A DNA stretch of 64,000 nucleotides. Source: Pseudomonadota bacterium (GTDB taxonomy: Bacteria > Pseudomonadota > Gammaproteobacteria > Xanthomonadales > Xanthomonadaceae). The notes beneath the pieces were generated by a model. That model made no database searches. It saw nothing but the letters and a program-made list of their open reading frames with translations, and was not told the DNA's origin. Positions 1-8,192 of this stretch are shown one piece after another. The first letter of the stretch is position 1. Each line of letters begins with the position of its first letter. A program made the position numbers and the translations under genes. The stretch is taken from contig JAEZYE010000007.1 of NCBI GenBank assembly GCA_023419315.1, positions 37,315-101,314 on the forward strand, given 5' to 3'.

Positions 1-296
1 CTGATTACGAAGCCAAGGCCAAGGCCGTGCATGACGAGGCCGAAGGCCGCGTCTCCAAGCTCGAAGGCGCCAGCGTCACGATCAAGGCGAACGCCTCGAC
101 CGAGGGCAAGCTGTTCGGCTCGGTGGGTCCGCGCGACATCGCCGAGGCGTTCACCGCCGCCGGCCTGCCGCTGGAAAAGAGCGAAGTGGTGATGGGCGAA
201 GGCCCGATCCGCAACGTGGGCGAGTACGAAGTGATCGCCAAGCTGCACGCCGACGTCGAAACCACCGTCAAGGTGGTCGTCGAAGCCGAAGCCTGA
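1..296 (+). CDS. rplI: 50S ribosomal protein L9, C-terminal part
   Basis: The window opens inside this gene; the reading frame is entered at base 3 and ends in TGA at 294-296. The visible 97 residues match the C-terminal domain of ribosomal protein L9, including the GKLFGSVGPRDIAEAF stretch and the GEYEVIAKLHADV ending typical of the family. L9 binds 23S rRNA domain V and helps maintain reading frame. It is followed by a strong terminator and then dnaB, the order usual downstream of rpsF-rpsR-rplI. The N-terminal domain lies outside the window. Confidence 0.95.
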   Translation, partial: DYEAKAKAVHDEAEGRVSKLEGASVTIKANASTEGKLFGSVGPRDIAEAFTAAGLPLEKSEVVMGEGPIRNVGEYEVIAKLHADVETTVKVVVEAEA

Positions 297-320
297 TCCG
301 CTTCCGGCAACGGCATCCGG

Positions 321-350
321 ACGGGCGCCGAAAGGCGCCCGTTTTGTTTT
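321..350 (+). terminator. Rho-independent terminator after rplI
   Basis: A perfect 9-bp stem, ACGGGCGCC and GGCGCCCGT around a GAAA tetraloop, is followed by TTTGTTTT. This is a textbook intrinsic terminator 25 bases after the rplI stop and separates the ribosomal operon from dnaB. Confidence 0.93.
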
Positions 351-535
351 CCGCAACCGGCGATTGCGTGCGAAAGCGCCACGCCTGGACGCGAATCGCG
401 TCTTTGCGCTCAATCTCAGCGGACGAGATTCCCACCGGTTATCCACATGGTTATCTGCAACTGCCGGAAGGCGGACGCACTACCATGCTTCGTTCCGTTC
501 CGTCCGCAATCCGGCTACAGGAGTCGCTGTTCCCC

Positions 536-1933
536 ATGTCCGCCCGGCCAGGTTTCCGCAACGATCCGCATGACGCCCGCATCGAGCAACTGCGGATGCC
601 GCCGCATTCCATCGAAGCCGAACAGGCGGTGCTCGGCGGCCTGATGCTGGCGCCGGAAGCCTACGACCGCATCAACGACAAGCTGACGGACAAGGACTTC
701 TACCGCCGCGATCACCAGCTCATCTATCGCGCGATCTGCGAACTGGCCGAACGCAATCGGCCGTACGACGCCGTCACGCTGGGCGAGTGGTTCGAATCGC
801 AGGGCCATCTGGAACAGGTGGCCGGCGGCGCGTATCTGATCGAACTGGCCAGCAGCACGCCTTCGGCCGCCAACATCACCGCGTACGCGGAAATCGTGCG
901 CGACAAGGCAGTGATGCGGCAGTTGATCGATGTCGGCACCGACATCGTCAACGACGCCTTCCAGCCGGAAGGGCGCGAGAGCGCCGAGTTGCTGGCCGTC
1001 GCCGAGCAGAAGGTATTCGCCATCGCCGAAGCCGGCGCGCGCGGCCGCACTGATTTCGTCGGCATGAACACCGCGCTGAAGGACGCCTTCGAAGTCCTGC
1101 AGAACCGTTTCGAGAACGGCGGCAACGTGACCGGTCTGCCGAGCGGTTATACCGATTTCGATGAAATGACCGCCGGCCTGCAGCCGACCGATCTCATCAT
1201 CCTCGCCGCGCGTCCGGCGATGGGAAAGACCACCTTCGCGCTGAACATCGCCGAGTTCGCGGCGATCAAGTCGAAGAAGGCGGTGGCCGTGTTCTCGATG
1301 GAAATGTCGGCCGCGCAGCTTGCATTGCGCCTGATTTCCTCCAATGGCCGCGTCAACGCGACACGCCTGCGCACCGGTCAGCTGGAAGACGAGGACTGGA
1401 GCCGCGTCACCAGCGCCATCCGCATGCTGAAGGAAACCAAGATCTTCATCGACGACACGCCGGGCCTTTCCCCGGAAGTGCTGCGATCCAAGGCGCGCCG
1501 CTTGAAGCGCGAACATGACCTGGGCTTGATCGTCATCGACTACCTGCAGCTGATGTCAGTCCCCGGCAACAACGAGAACCGCGCAACGGAAATCTCCGAA
1601 ATCTCGCGCTCGCTGAAGGGGCTGGCGAAGGAGCTCAACGTGCCGGTGATTGCGCTGTCGCAGCTCAACCGCTCGCTGGAAACACGTACCGACAAGCGTC
1701 CGGTAATGGCCGACCTGCGCGAATCCGGCGCCATCGAGCAGGACGCCGACATGATCGTCTTCATCTACCGCGACGATTACTACAACAAGGAAAATTCGCC
1801 GGACAAGGGCCTGGCCGAGATCATCATCGGCAAGCAGCGTAGCGGCCCGACCGGCTCGTGCAAGCTCAAGTTCTTCGGCGAATACACGCGCTTCGACAAT
1901 CTCAGCCACGATTCGATCGGCAGTTTCGAGTAA
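536..1933 (+). CDS. dnaB: Replicative DNA helicase DnaB
   Basis: Hexameric 5'-3' helicase of the replication fork. From the ATG at 536 the protein has 465 residues, the usual DnaB length. The N-terminal domain begins near residue 20 (MPPHSIEAEQAVLGG), the RecA-like motor follows, and the Walker A box ARPAMGKT sits at about 225-232, with the DnaB signature VIDYLQLM and the SQLNRSLE motif later. No intein interrupts it. The frame stays open upstream to 344, and an in-frame ATG at 485 would add 17 residues; I prefer 536 for length and for CAGGAG at 518-523, although the 12-base spacing is long. Confidence 0.95.
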   Translation: MSARPGFRNDPHDARIEQLRMPPHSIEAEQAVLGGLMLAPEAYDRINDKLTDKDFYRRDHQLIYRAICELAERNRPYDAVTLGEWFESQGHLEQVAGGAYLIELASSTPSAANITAYAEIVRDKAVMRQLIDVGTDIVNDAFQPEGRESAELLAVAEQKVFAIAEAGARGRTDFVGMNTALKDAFEVLQNRFENGGNVTGLPSGYTDFDEMTAGLQPTDLIILAARPAMGKTTFALNIAEFAAIKSKKAVAVFSMEMSAAQLALRLISSNGRVNATRLRTGQLEDEDWSRVTSAIRMLKETKIFIDDTPGLSPEVLRSKARRLKREHDLGLIVIDYLQLMSVPGNNENRATEISEISRSLKGLAKELNVPVIALSQLNRSLETRTDKRPVMADLRESGAIEQDADMIVFIYRDDYYNKENSPDKGLAEIIIGKQRSGPTGSCKLKFFGEYTRFDNLSHDSIGSFE

Positions 1934-1939
1934 GCGCGC

Positions 1940-3358
1940 ATGAGCGTCGCGATCGTCTGGTTCCGCAACGACCTGCGCCTGGACGACAACCCGGCGTTGC
2001 GGATGGCAGTGGAGGCGGGCCATACACCGCTGCCGGTGTACGTGCATGCGCCGGAGGAAGAAGGCGCGTGGGCGCCGGGTGCGGCCTCCGAAAGCTGGCG
2101 CCATCATTCGTTGCAGGCGCTGCACGATGATCTGAAGGCGCGCGGCTCGGCCTTGCAGATCCTGCGTGGTCCCAGCGAACGCGCGTTGCAGCGGGCGATT
2201 GAACACAGTGGCGCGGAAGCGATTTTCTGGAATCGCAAGTACGAGCCGGCCACTCAGCCGCGCGATGCGGCGCTGAAGAAGCAATGGAAGGAACACGGGC
2301 TGCACGCGGAGAGTGCGAACGGCGCGCTGCTGTTCGAACCCTGGGATCTGGCGACGCAGCAGGGCGGGCCTTACAAGGTGTTCACGCCGTTCTGGCGCGC
2401 GGCGCTCGCGCGTTGGCTGCCGCCGGCACCGTGGAATGCGCCGCAACGCTTGCCCCAGCCCCCGCGACTGGCCGACGCCGTGCCGCTGGATGCGCTGGCC
2501 CTGCAGCCCCGTCCGCGCTGGGACACGGGATTCTGGGAGGCGTGGCGTCCCGGTGAAGCCGGTGCACGTGAAGCACTGGAGATCTTCATCGACGGAGCAC
2601 TGCGCGGGTATCGGCAGGATCGTGATCGTCCGGATCGCGTGGGCACGTCACGGCTGTCGCCGTATCTGCATTTCGGGGAAATCGCGGTGTGGCGCGTGGT
2701 GGATGCGCTGCAGGCCGAACGCAGCGCCGCCAATGCGACCGACATCGACGGCTTCATCCGTGAGCTGGGCTGGCGCGAATTCGCGGTCCATCTGCTGCAT
2801 CACTTCCCGCATACGCCGGCACAGAACCTCAACCTGCGCTTCGAACATTTCGAGTGGGCGGAAGCGACCCCGGCCTTTCTCGATGCCTGGCAGCAGGGGC
2901 GTACGGGTGTCCCGATTGTCGATGCGGGCATGCGCGAGTTGTGGGCCACCGGCTACATGCACAACCGTGTCCGCATGATCGTCGCCAGCTACCTGACCAA
3001 GCACATGCGACTGCACTGGCTGCACGGCGCGCGCTGGTTCTGGGACACGCTGGTGGACGCGGATCTGGCCAACAACACGTTGGGCTGGCAATGGACCGCG
3101 GGCACGGGCGCCGATGCCGCGCCGTACTTCCGCGTGTTCAATCCGGTCAGCCAGTCCGAACGTTTCGACCCCTCGGCCGAATACATCGCGCGCTGGGTCC
3201 CCGAGTTGCGCGCGTTGCCTGCCAGGGCACGTTTCGCACCGTGGCAGCATGCAGGCGCGGCCGCGCTCGCGCCGGGATATCCGGCGCGTCCGCTGGTGGA
3301 TCTGGCGGACGGCCGCAATGCCGCATTGGCCGCCTATCGGGCGACCGGCGTGGTTTGA
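1940..3358 (+). CDS. phr: Deoxyribodipyrimidine photo-lyase
   Basis: Light-dependent repair of cyclobutane pyrimidine dimers. The 472-residue protein has the N-terminal antenna-chromophore Rossmann domain (VAIVWFRNDLRLDDNPAL) and the C-terminal FAD domain with the conserved stretch from GVPIVDAGMRELWATGYMHN through NNTLGWQW, characteristic of class I photolyases. Length agrees with the Escherichia coli enzyme (472). It starts 6 bases after the dnaB stop, so it may be co-transcribed with dnaB. A cryptochrome-like role is possible in principle, but the DNA-repair signature is complete. Confidence 0.93.
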   Translation: MSVAIVWFRNDLRLDDNPALRMAVEAGHTPLPVYVHAPEEEGAWAPGAASESWRHHSLQALHDDLKARGSALQILRGPSERALQRAIEHSGAEAIFWNRKYEPATQPRDAALKKQWKEHGLHAESANGALLFEPWDLATQQGGPYKVFTPFWRAALARWLPPAPWNAPQRLPQPPRLADAVPLDALALQPRPRWDTGFWEAWRPGEAGAREALEIFIDGALRGYRQDRDRPDRVGTSRLSPYLHFGEIAVWRVVDALQAERSAANATDIDGFIRELGWREFAVHLLHHFPHTPAQNLNLRFEHFEWAEATPAFLDAWQQGRTGVPIVDAGMRELWATGYMHNRVRMIVASYLTKHMRLHWLHGARWFWDTLVDADLANNTLGWQWTAGTGADAAPYFRVFNPVSQSERFDPSAEYIARWVPELRALPARARFAPWQHAGAAALAPGYPARPLVDLADGRNAALAAYRATGVV

Positions 3359-3406
3359 CGCGTTTCGCGCGGGCGTGCTTCACTCGCCGAAACGAGGGAG
3401 GCGCGC

Positions 3407-4876
3407 ATGGCAAGCAAGCAGAGGCCGGTCAAGCCGCGCCGTGAGCCGATGTCACGGGTCGACACCGCCTGGCTGCGGATGTGCCGGCCGACCAATCCGA
3501 TGATGATCACCGGCGTGCTGATGCTTGACGAGCCGATGACGCTCGAACGCCTCAAGCAACTCGTCCGCCAGCGTTTCCTTGCTTACCCGCGCTTTCGCCA
3601 GAAGGCGGTCGATACCGCGGCGGGCGCATCGTGGGTGGACGATGTCGACTTCGACATCGACTGGCATGTCTGCCTTTCCGCATTGCCGGGCCGCAGCGAT
3701 CCGCGTTCGGAAAAGCGCGCGCTTGAACGTTTTGTCAGCCAGCTCGCGTCCACGCCGCTCGACAAGAGCAAGCCGCTCTGGCAATTCCATCTGATCGAGC
3801 GCTATCACGGCGGCTCCGCGCTGGTGGCGCGCATCCACCACAGCTATGCCGACGGCATCGCGCTGGTGCAGGTGCTGCTTTCGCTCACCGACACCACGCG
3901 CACGCCGGCCAAGCGCAGCGAACTTCGCGCGGCATGGCTGAAGCAGGACGGCGTCGAAGTGGTGCGCCGCGTCGGTGCGATCGATCGTTACGTGAAGCTC
4001 GGTGGCCGCATGCTGGGCAAGGGCATGGAGATGTATCGCGATCCATCGTTGGCGACGATGCTGGCGAAGGAAGGCGGCGAGATCGGCCGCGAACTGCTCA
4101 ATGCGCTCTCCCTTTCCGATGATCCGCAGACGCTGCTGCGCGGTCCGCTCGGCGTGAGCAAGCGGGTGGCGTGGGCCGAGCCCTTGAATCTGGACGACGT
4201 CAAGGCGGTCGGGCGCGCGTGCGATTGCACCGTCAATGACGTATTGATGGCGACCGCCGCGGGCGCATTGCGGCGCTATCTCATCGAACGCGGCGAAGAC
4301 GTGGACGGCGTGACGCTGCGCGCCACCGTGCCGGTCAACCTGCGGCCGCTGGAACATGCGCGCAAGCTCGGCAACCATTTCGGCCTGGTGTTCCTCGAGC
4401 TTCCGGTCGGCGAAGACAACCCGGTGCGCCGGCTTGAACGCGTCGCCGCCTGCATGGAGCAGTTGAAGAACTCACGGCAGGCGATCGTGGCGTTCGGCCT
4501 GCTCGCCGCCCTCGGCATGGCGCCGACCGCCTTGCAGGGCGTTGCGCTGGAACTGTTCAGTCGCAAGGCCACGGCCGTCGCCACCAACGTGCCCGGCCCG
4601 CAGCAGTTGCTGTATCTCGGCGGAAAGCCGGTGCGCGAGATGATGTTCTGGGTGCCGCAGACCGGTTCCATCGGCATCGGTGTCTCGATCCTCAGCTACA
4701 ACGGCCGCGTGCACTTCGGCCTGATCGGCGATGCACGGCTGGTGCCGGATCCGGATGCCGTGATGCGCCATTTCGGTCCGGAGTTCGAGAAGCTCCTTTA
4801 CCTCGCGCTGATGGGCAATTGGGATTACGCACTGGACGCGCAGGCGGCAAAAGCCCTGGTGCAGGACGCAAACTGA
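3407..4876 (+). CDS. WS/DGAT-type acyltransferase (wax ester synthase/diacylglycerol acyltransferase family)
   Basis: The protein (489 aa) carries the catalytic HHxxxDG motif as HHSYADG at residues 144-150 and the family's downstream NVPGP motif. Members esterify acyl-CoA with long-chain alcohols (wax esters) or diacylglycerol (triacylglycerol) at the inner face of the membrane. The N-terminal RVDTAWLRM is the usual family start. The ATG at 3407 follows GAGGGAGG with good spacing. Whether wax esters or TAG are the product cannot be told from sequence; the gene stands alone. Confidence 0.9.
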   Translation: MASKQRPVKPRREPMSRVDTAWLRMCRPTNPMMITGVLMLDEPMTLERLKQLVRQRFLAYPRFRQKAVDTAAGASWVDDVDFDIDWHVCLSALPGRSDPRSEKRALERFVSQLASTPLDKSKPLWQFHLIERYHGGSALVARIHHSYADGIALVQVLLSLTDTTRTPAKRSELRAAWLKQDGVEVVRRVGAIDRYVKLGGRMLGKGMEMYRDPSLATMLAKEGGEIGRELLNALSLSDDPQTLLRGPLGVSKRVAWAEPLNLDDVKAVGRACDCTVNDVLMATAAGALRRYLIERGEDVDGVTLRATVPVNLRPLEHARKLGNHFGLVFLELPVGEDNPVRRLERVAACMEQLKNSRQAIVAFGLLAALGMAPTALQGVALELFSRKATAVATNVPGPQQLLYLGGKPVREMMFWVPQTGSIGIGVSILSYNGRVHFGLIGDARLVPDPDAVMRHFGPEFEKLLYLALMGNWDYALDAQAAKALVQDAN

Positions 4877-4989
4877 ACCTCGCATCGCTTCTTCGTGCGG
4901 CCTTCACGGGCCCTTAGCTAACACTCACGCGTCAGTCGTTATGTTGACGCCGCTTGACGGGCACGGTGCCCGGCGAAAAGGAGATGTCC

Positions 4990-5667
4990 ATGAAGCAGCA
5001 CGCCACGAAGACCTTGTTGATTGCGCTTACCGCCAGCCTGATGCTCGGCGGGTGCGCCAGCTATACCGGGCAGACCAGTGATCCCAATGATCCGAATCGC
5101 ACGCGCACCGGTGCACTGATCGGCGCCGGCATCGGCGCGGCGGTCGGCCTGCTGAGTGGCAGCGACGCCACCGAACGCCGTCAGCGCGCGCTGGTCGGTC
5201 TGGGCGTCGGCGGCGTGGCCGGTGGCGCGATTGGCGCCTACCAGGATCGCCAGGAAGCCGAACTGCGTCGCCAGACCGCGGGTACCGGCGTGGATGTCAG
5301 CCGCGAAGGCGACGTCATCAAGTTGAATCTGCCCGACGGCGTGACCTTCGATTTCGGCAAGGCCGAGCTCAAGTCGCAGTTCTATCCGGCACTCAACAAC
5401 ATCGCCAGCACGCTGAAGCAGTACGACCAGACCATCGTGGAAGTGACCGGCCACACCGACAGCATCGGTACCGATGCGGTGAACCAGCGCCTGTCCGAAC
5501 AGCGCGCTTCCTCGGTCGGCAACTACCTGATCGGCCAGGGCCTGATGCGCGAGCGTTTTGAAATCGTCGGCATGGGCAAGCGCTATCCGGTCGCCAGCAA
5601 CGATACCGATTCCGGTCGCGCGCTCAATCGCCGCGTTGAAATCCGCTTGCTGCCCGTGCGTTCGTAA
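4990..5667 (+). CDS. OmpA-family lipoprotein with glycine-zipper segment (YiaD-like)
   Basis: An N-terminal lipoprotein signal ends in LMLGGC, so the mature N-terminus is an acylated cysteine. A glycine-rich hydrophobic segment (GALIGAGIGAAVGLL and a second one ending GGAIGAYQ) follows, then a C-terminal OmpA/MotB peptidoglycan-binding domain with FDFGKAEL and the TGHTDSIGTDAVN loop. It probably tethers outer membrane and peptidoglycan. Two in-frame ATGs exist, 4984 and 4990; AAGGAG at 4978-4983 abuts the first, so I choose 4990. A terminator follows. Confidence 0.9.
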   Translation: MKQHATKTLLIALTASLMLGGCASYTGQTSDPNDPNRTRTGALIGAGIGAAVGLLSGSDATERRQRALVGLGVGGVAGGAIGAYQDRQEAELRRQTAGTGVDVSREGDVIKLNLPDGVTFDFGKAELKSQFYPALNNIASTLKQYDQTIVEVTGHTDSIGTDAVNQRLSEQRASSVGNYLIGQGLMRERFEIVGMGKRYPVASNDTDSGRALNRRVEIRLLPVRS

Positions 5668-5690
5668 GCACGTCGCAGATCGCTTCCCGG

Positions 5691-5717
5691 AAGGCCGCGC
5701 AAGCGGCCTTTCGTTTT
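5691..5717 (+). terminator. Rho-independent terminator after the OmpA-family gene
   Basis: AAGGCCGC and GCGGCCTT form a perfect 8-bp stem around GCAA, followed by TCGTTTT. It lies 24 bases after the stop codon. Confidence 0.9.
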
Positions 5718-5775
5718 GGGCGGTACATGGGATCGGATAGACTCGCCGCCGGTTCCGGGGAGGCTGGGCAAGGCT

Positions 5776-6576
5776 TTGGGCAAGACGAAAACGCACGCGC
5801 CACTGCGGCGCGGTCTGCTGGTCCTGGTGGGGTTGCTGCTGTTGACCGACGTGGTCGCACTGCTGGCGTTGCGCGTGTTCAACGTGGGCGTCGCGGCGCC
5901 GGCGTTGCTGGGCGGGGCCGCCCTGTTCATCGCGTGGCGCTGGGAATCGCTGGCGCAGCGCAGGCGGAACAGCCCGCTGTGCACGGCGTTGTGGCGCGGC
6001 GGCTGGATGGCCTTCGTACTCTGGCTGGTGTCGCTGGCGTTTTTCTTCGCCGCCATCCAGCGCAACAGCTTCGATGAAGCCGCGCCCACCGATGATGTGC
6101 GCGCCATTGTCATCCTCGGTTCGGGCTCGCCGAACTGCGCCGCGTCACCCACGCTCAAGGCGCGACTGGAACGTGGACGCGAACAGGCCCGGCGCTGGCC
6201 GTCGGCGCGCATCGTGGTCAGCGGCGGTCGCGATTTCCGTGGCAGCGCCTGCAGCGAAGCGCAGGTGATGGCCGACTATCTGGCCGCCCGCGGTCTCCCG
6301 CGCAACCGCATGCTGCTGGAAGAAAACAGCACCAGCACGGACACCAACCTGGCTTTCAGCCGCCGTCTTCTTGAGCAGCACGGCATTGCGCCGAACGCGA
6401 AGATGCTGCTGATCACCAGCGACTTCCATCTGCTGCGCGCCGAGCGCATCGCGATGAAGGCGGGGCTGGTCAACATGGTCGGCGTAGCGGCGCCGACGCC
6501 GATCTACATCCGCTACAACTCGTGGCTGCGCGAGTACTTCGCCACCTTCAGCAGCTGGGTGCTGGGCGAATTCTGA
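5776..6576 (+). CDS. YdcF/SanA-family (DUF218) membrane-anchored protein
   Basis: About 266 residues. The N-terminus has two or three hydrophobic helices (LLVLVGLLLLTDVVALLAL and others) and then the DUF218 fold: AIVILGSG at the start of the domain, IVVSGG, and a DFHLLRAERIA helix, all hallmarks of the YdcF/ElyC/SanA group implicated in envelope integrity. The start is uncertain: no ATG is in frame near the N-terminus; TTG at 5776 gives a positively charged cytoplasmic start, CTG at 5764 is closer to the GGGGAGG at 5757, and TTG at 5716 overlaps the preceding terminator and is unlikely. Confidence 0.8.
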   Translation: MGKTKTHAPLRRGLLVLVGLLLLTDVVALLALRVFNVGVAAPALLGGAALFIAWRWESLAQRRRNSPLCTALWRGGWMAFVLWLVSLAFFFAAIQRNSFDEAAPTDDVRAIVILGSGSPNCAASPTLKARLERGREQARRWPSARIVVSGGRDFRGSACSEAQVMADYLAARGLPRNRMLLEENSTSTDTNLAFSRRLLEQHGIAPNAKMLLITSDFHLLRAERIAMKAGLVNMVGVAAPTPIYIRYNSWLREYFATFSSWVLGEF

Positions 6577-6579
6577 CGA

Positions 6580-7065
6580 TCAGAAGCCGCGCATCCGGCA
6601 TTCGCGATCCAGCCGCCGGGCATCCACATCGCGGCTGTAGTTGGCGGCGATGTCGGCAGGCAGGCCTTCGATCAGGCTCTGGTACATGCCAAGCCGCTTG
6701 ATGCGTTTGCCCAGCGGCCCGCGCACCTTGTTTTCTTCGGCGACCATGCCGGCGTAGAGGATCGTCAGCAGCCGATCCACTTCCAGTGCATCGTCGCCGT
6801 ACGTGGCCGAAAGCCCGGTGATCCAGGCCAGCACGCCGGGATGCGCTTCCTCGCCAGTGCGGTCGTAGACGCGCACGAAATCCTCATACAGGCGCCACGC
6901 GCCGTGCTTGCCGGCGAGCTTCTGCAGTGCTTCGAAATACCAGGCGTCGCGGGGCGCGAAGCGCGGGGTTGCCGGCGTGGTCAGGTAGACGCACCAGTCG
7001 TCGAACTGGCCGCGATCGAATTCGATCAGCGAGCCGTCCGACAGTGTCTTGAAATGACGTCGCAT
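6580..7065 (-). CDS. Conserved hypothetical protein (161 aa)
   Basis: Not assigned to a family I can name with confidence. The ATG at 7065 lies 2 bases after the stop of the proline iminopeptidase gene, which implies translational coupling. The protein is soluble, rich in charged and aromatic residues (DGSLIEFDRGQFDDWCVYL near the start), mostly helical in the second half (VDRLLTILYAGMVAEENKV), with no signal peptide or membrane segment. The frame also runs upstream to 7188 but that extension lies inside the upstream gene. Confidence 0.7.
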   Translation of the reverse strand: MRRHFKTLSDGSLIEFDRGQFDDWCVYLTTPATPRFAPRDAWYFEALQKLAGKHGAWRLYEDFVRVYDRTGEEAHPGVLAWITGLSATYGDDALEVDRLLTILYAGMVAEENKVRGPLGKRIKRLGMYQSLIEGLPADIAANYSRDVDARRLDRECRMRGF

Positions 7066-7067
7066 GC

Positions 7068-8030
7068 TCAGGCCGGAGCGGCGAAGCGATCGGCGAGGGC
7101 ATCGGTGGCCTGCACCAGCGCATCCACGATGGCAGGATCGGCGGCGCTGTGTCCGGCCAGCACCACGCGCAGTTCGGCCTCCGGCCACGCACGCGCCAGA
7201 TCGCAGGCGCTCTTCATCGGGCAGATGATGTCGTAACGGCCGTGCACGATGGTCGAAGGAATATGGCGAATCCGGTCGAGATCGCGAATCAGCTGATCCG
7301 GCTCCAGGAACACCTCGTTGCGGAAGTAGTGCGCTTCGGCGCGGGCCACGTTCAGTGCGACCTGCGGATCCTCGAACTTGCCATGTTCGTCGGGATCATG
7401 CACCAGCGTCGTGCTGCCGCCTTCCCATTCGCTCCACGCGTGCGCGGCTTCGAAGCGCACGGCGAGGTCGGGATGATCGAGCCGCCGCCAGTAGGCTTCC
7501 ACCATTTCACCGCGTTCGTCTTCCGGGATGTAGTCGGCGTAGCGCTGCCAGCGTTCCGGGAAGATCGACCGCGCACCGCCGTCGAATTCGTTGAACCAGC
7601 GCAATTCCTCGCGACGGCCCAGGAAAATGCCGCGCAGGACCAGGCCGAGCACGCGCTCGGGATAGCGTTGCGCGTAGGCCAGCGAAAGCGTGGAGCCCCA
7701 CGAGCCGCCGAACACGACCCAGCGCTCGATGCCCAGATGGCGGCGAATCGTCTCGATATCCTCGACCAGATGCCAGGTGGTGTTGTCGCGCAGTTCCGCC
7801 GGCGGCGTGGAGCGGCCGGCACCGCGCTGATCGAACAGCACGATGCGGTAGCGCGAAGGATCGAAGAAACGACGGTGGAAATCCGACAGGCCCGCGCCCG
7901 GCCCGCCATGCAGGAACAGCACCGGCAGGCCGTCGGGCCGGCCGCATTGTTCCAGATACAGCGTGTGGAGGGCGTCGACCGGCAGGAATTCGTGATGGAA
8001 AGGCTGGATGTCGGGATACAGCTCGCGCAC
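7068..8030 (-). CDS. pip: Proline iminopeptidase (alpha/beta hydrolase, family S33)
   Basis: Removes N-terminal proline from peptides in the cytoplasm. The 320-residue sequence holds the oxyanion-hole motif HGGPG (41-45), FDQRGAGRS, the nucleophile elbow GGSWGS with Ser110, the acidic residue in HGRYD and the catalytic His in LAGHSA. Length is normal for the family. The start used is GTG at 8030, without a clear ribosome-binding site, so the exact N-terminus is uncertain. It heads a two-gene operon. Confidence 0.93.
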   Translation of the reverse strand: MRELYPDIQPFHHEFLPVDALHTLYLEQCGRPDGLPVLFLHGGPGAGLSDFHRRFFDPSRYRIVLFDQRGAGRSTPPAELRDNTTWHLVEDIETIRRHLGIERWVVFGGSWGSTLSLAYAQRYPERVLGLVLRGIFLGRREELRWFNEFDGGARSIFPERWQRYADYIPEDERGEMVEAYWRRLDHPDLAVRFEAAHAWSEWEGGSTTLVHDPDEHGKFEDPQVALNVARAEAHYFRNEVFLEPDQLIRDLDRIRHIPSTIVHGRYDIICPMKSACDLARAWPEAELRVVLAGHSAADPAIVDALVQATDALADRFAAPA

Positions 8031-8192
8031 GTCGATGATTCCGGGTGTTTGCGCACAGGATAGCGCAGGGGATCCGCTGCGAATTCCGCCTGGACCCCGC
8101 CCGGATCTGGGCTCATGTCAAGATTTCGCCGGCGCGCCGACGTTGCCACAATCGGCGTTCCCTCGTCAGACCGGTCATCCCGCACCGACGCA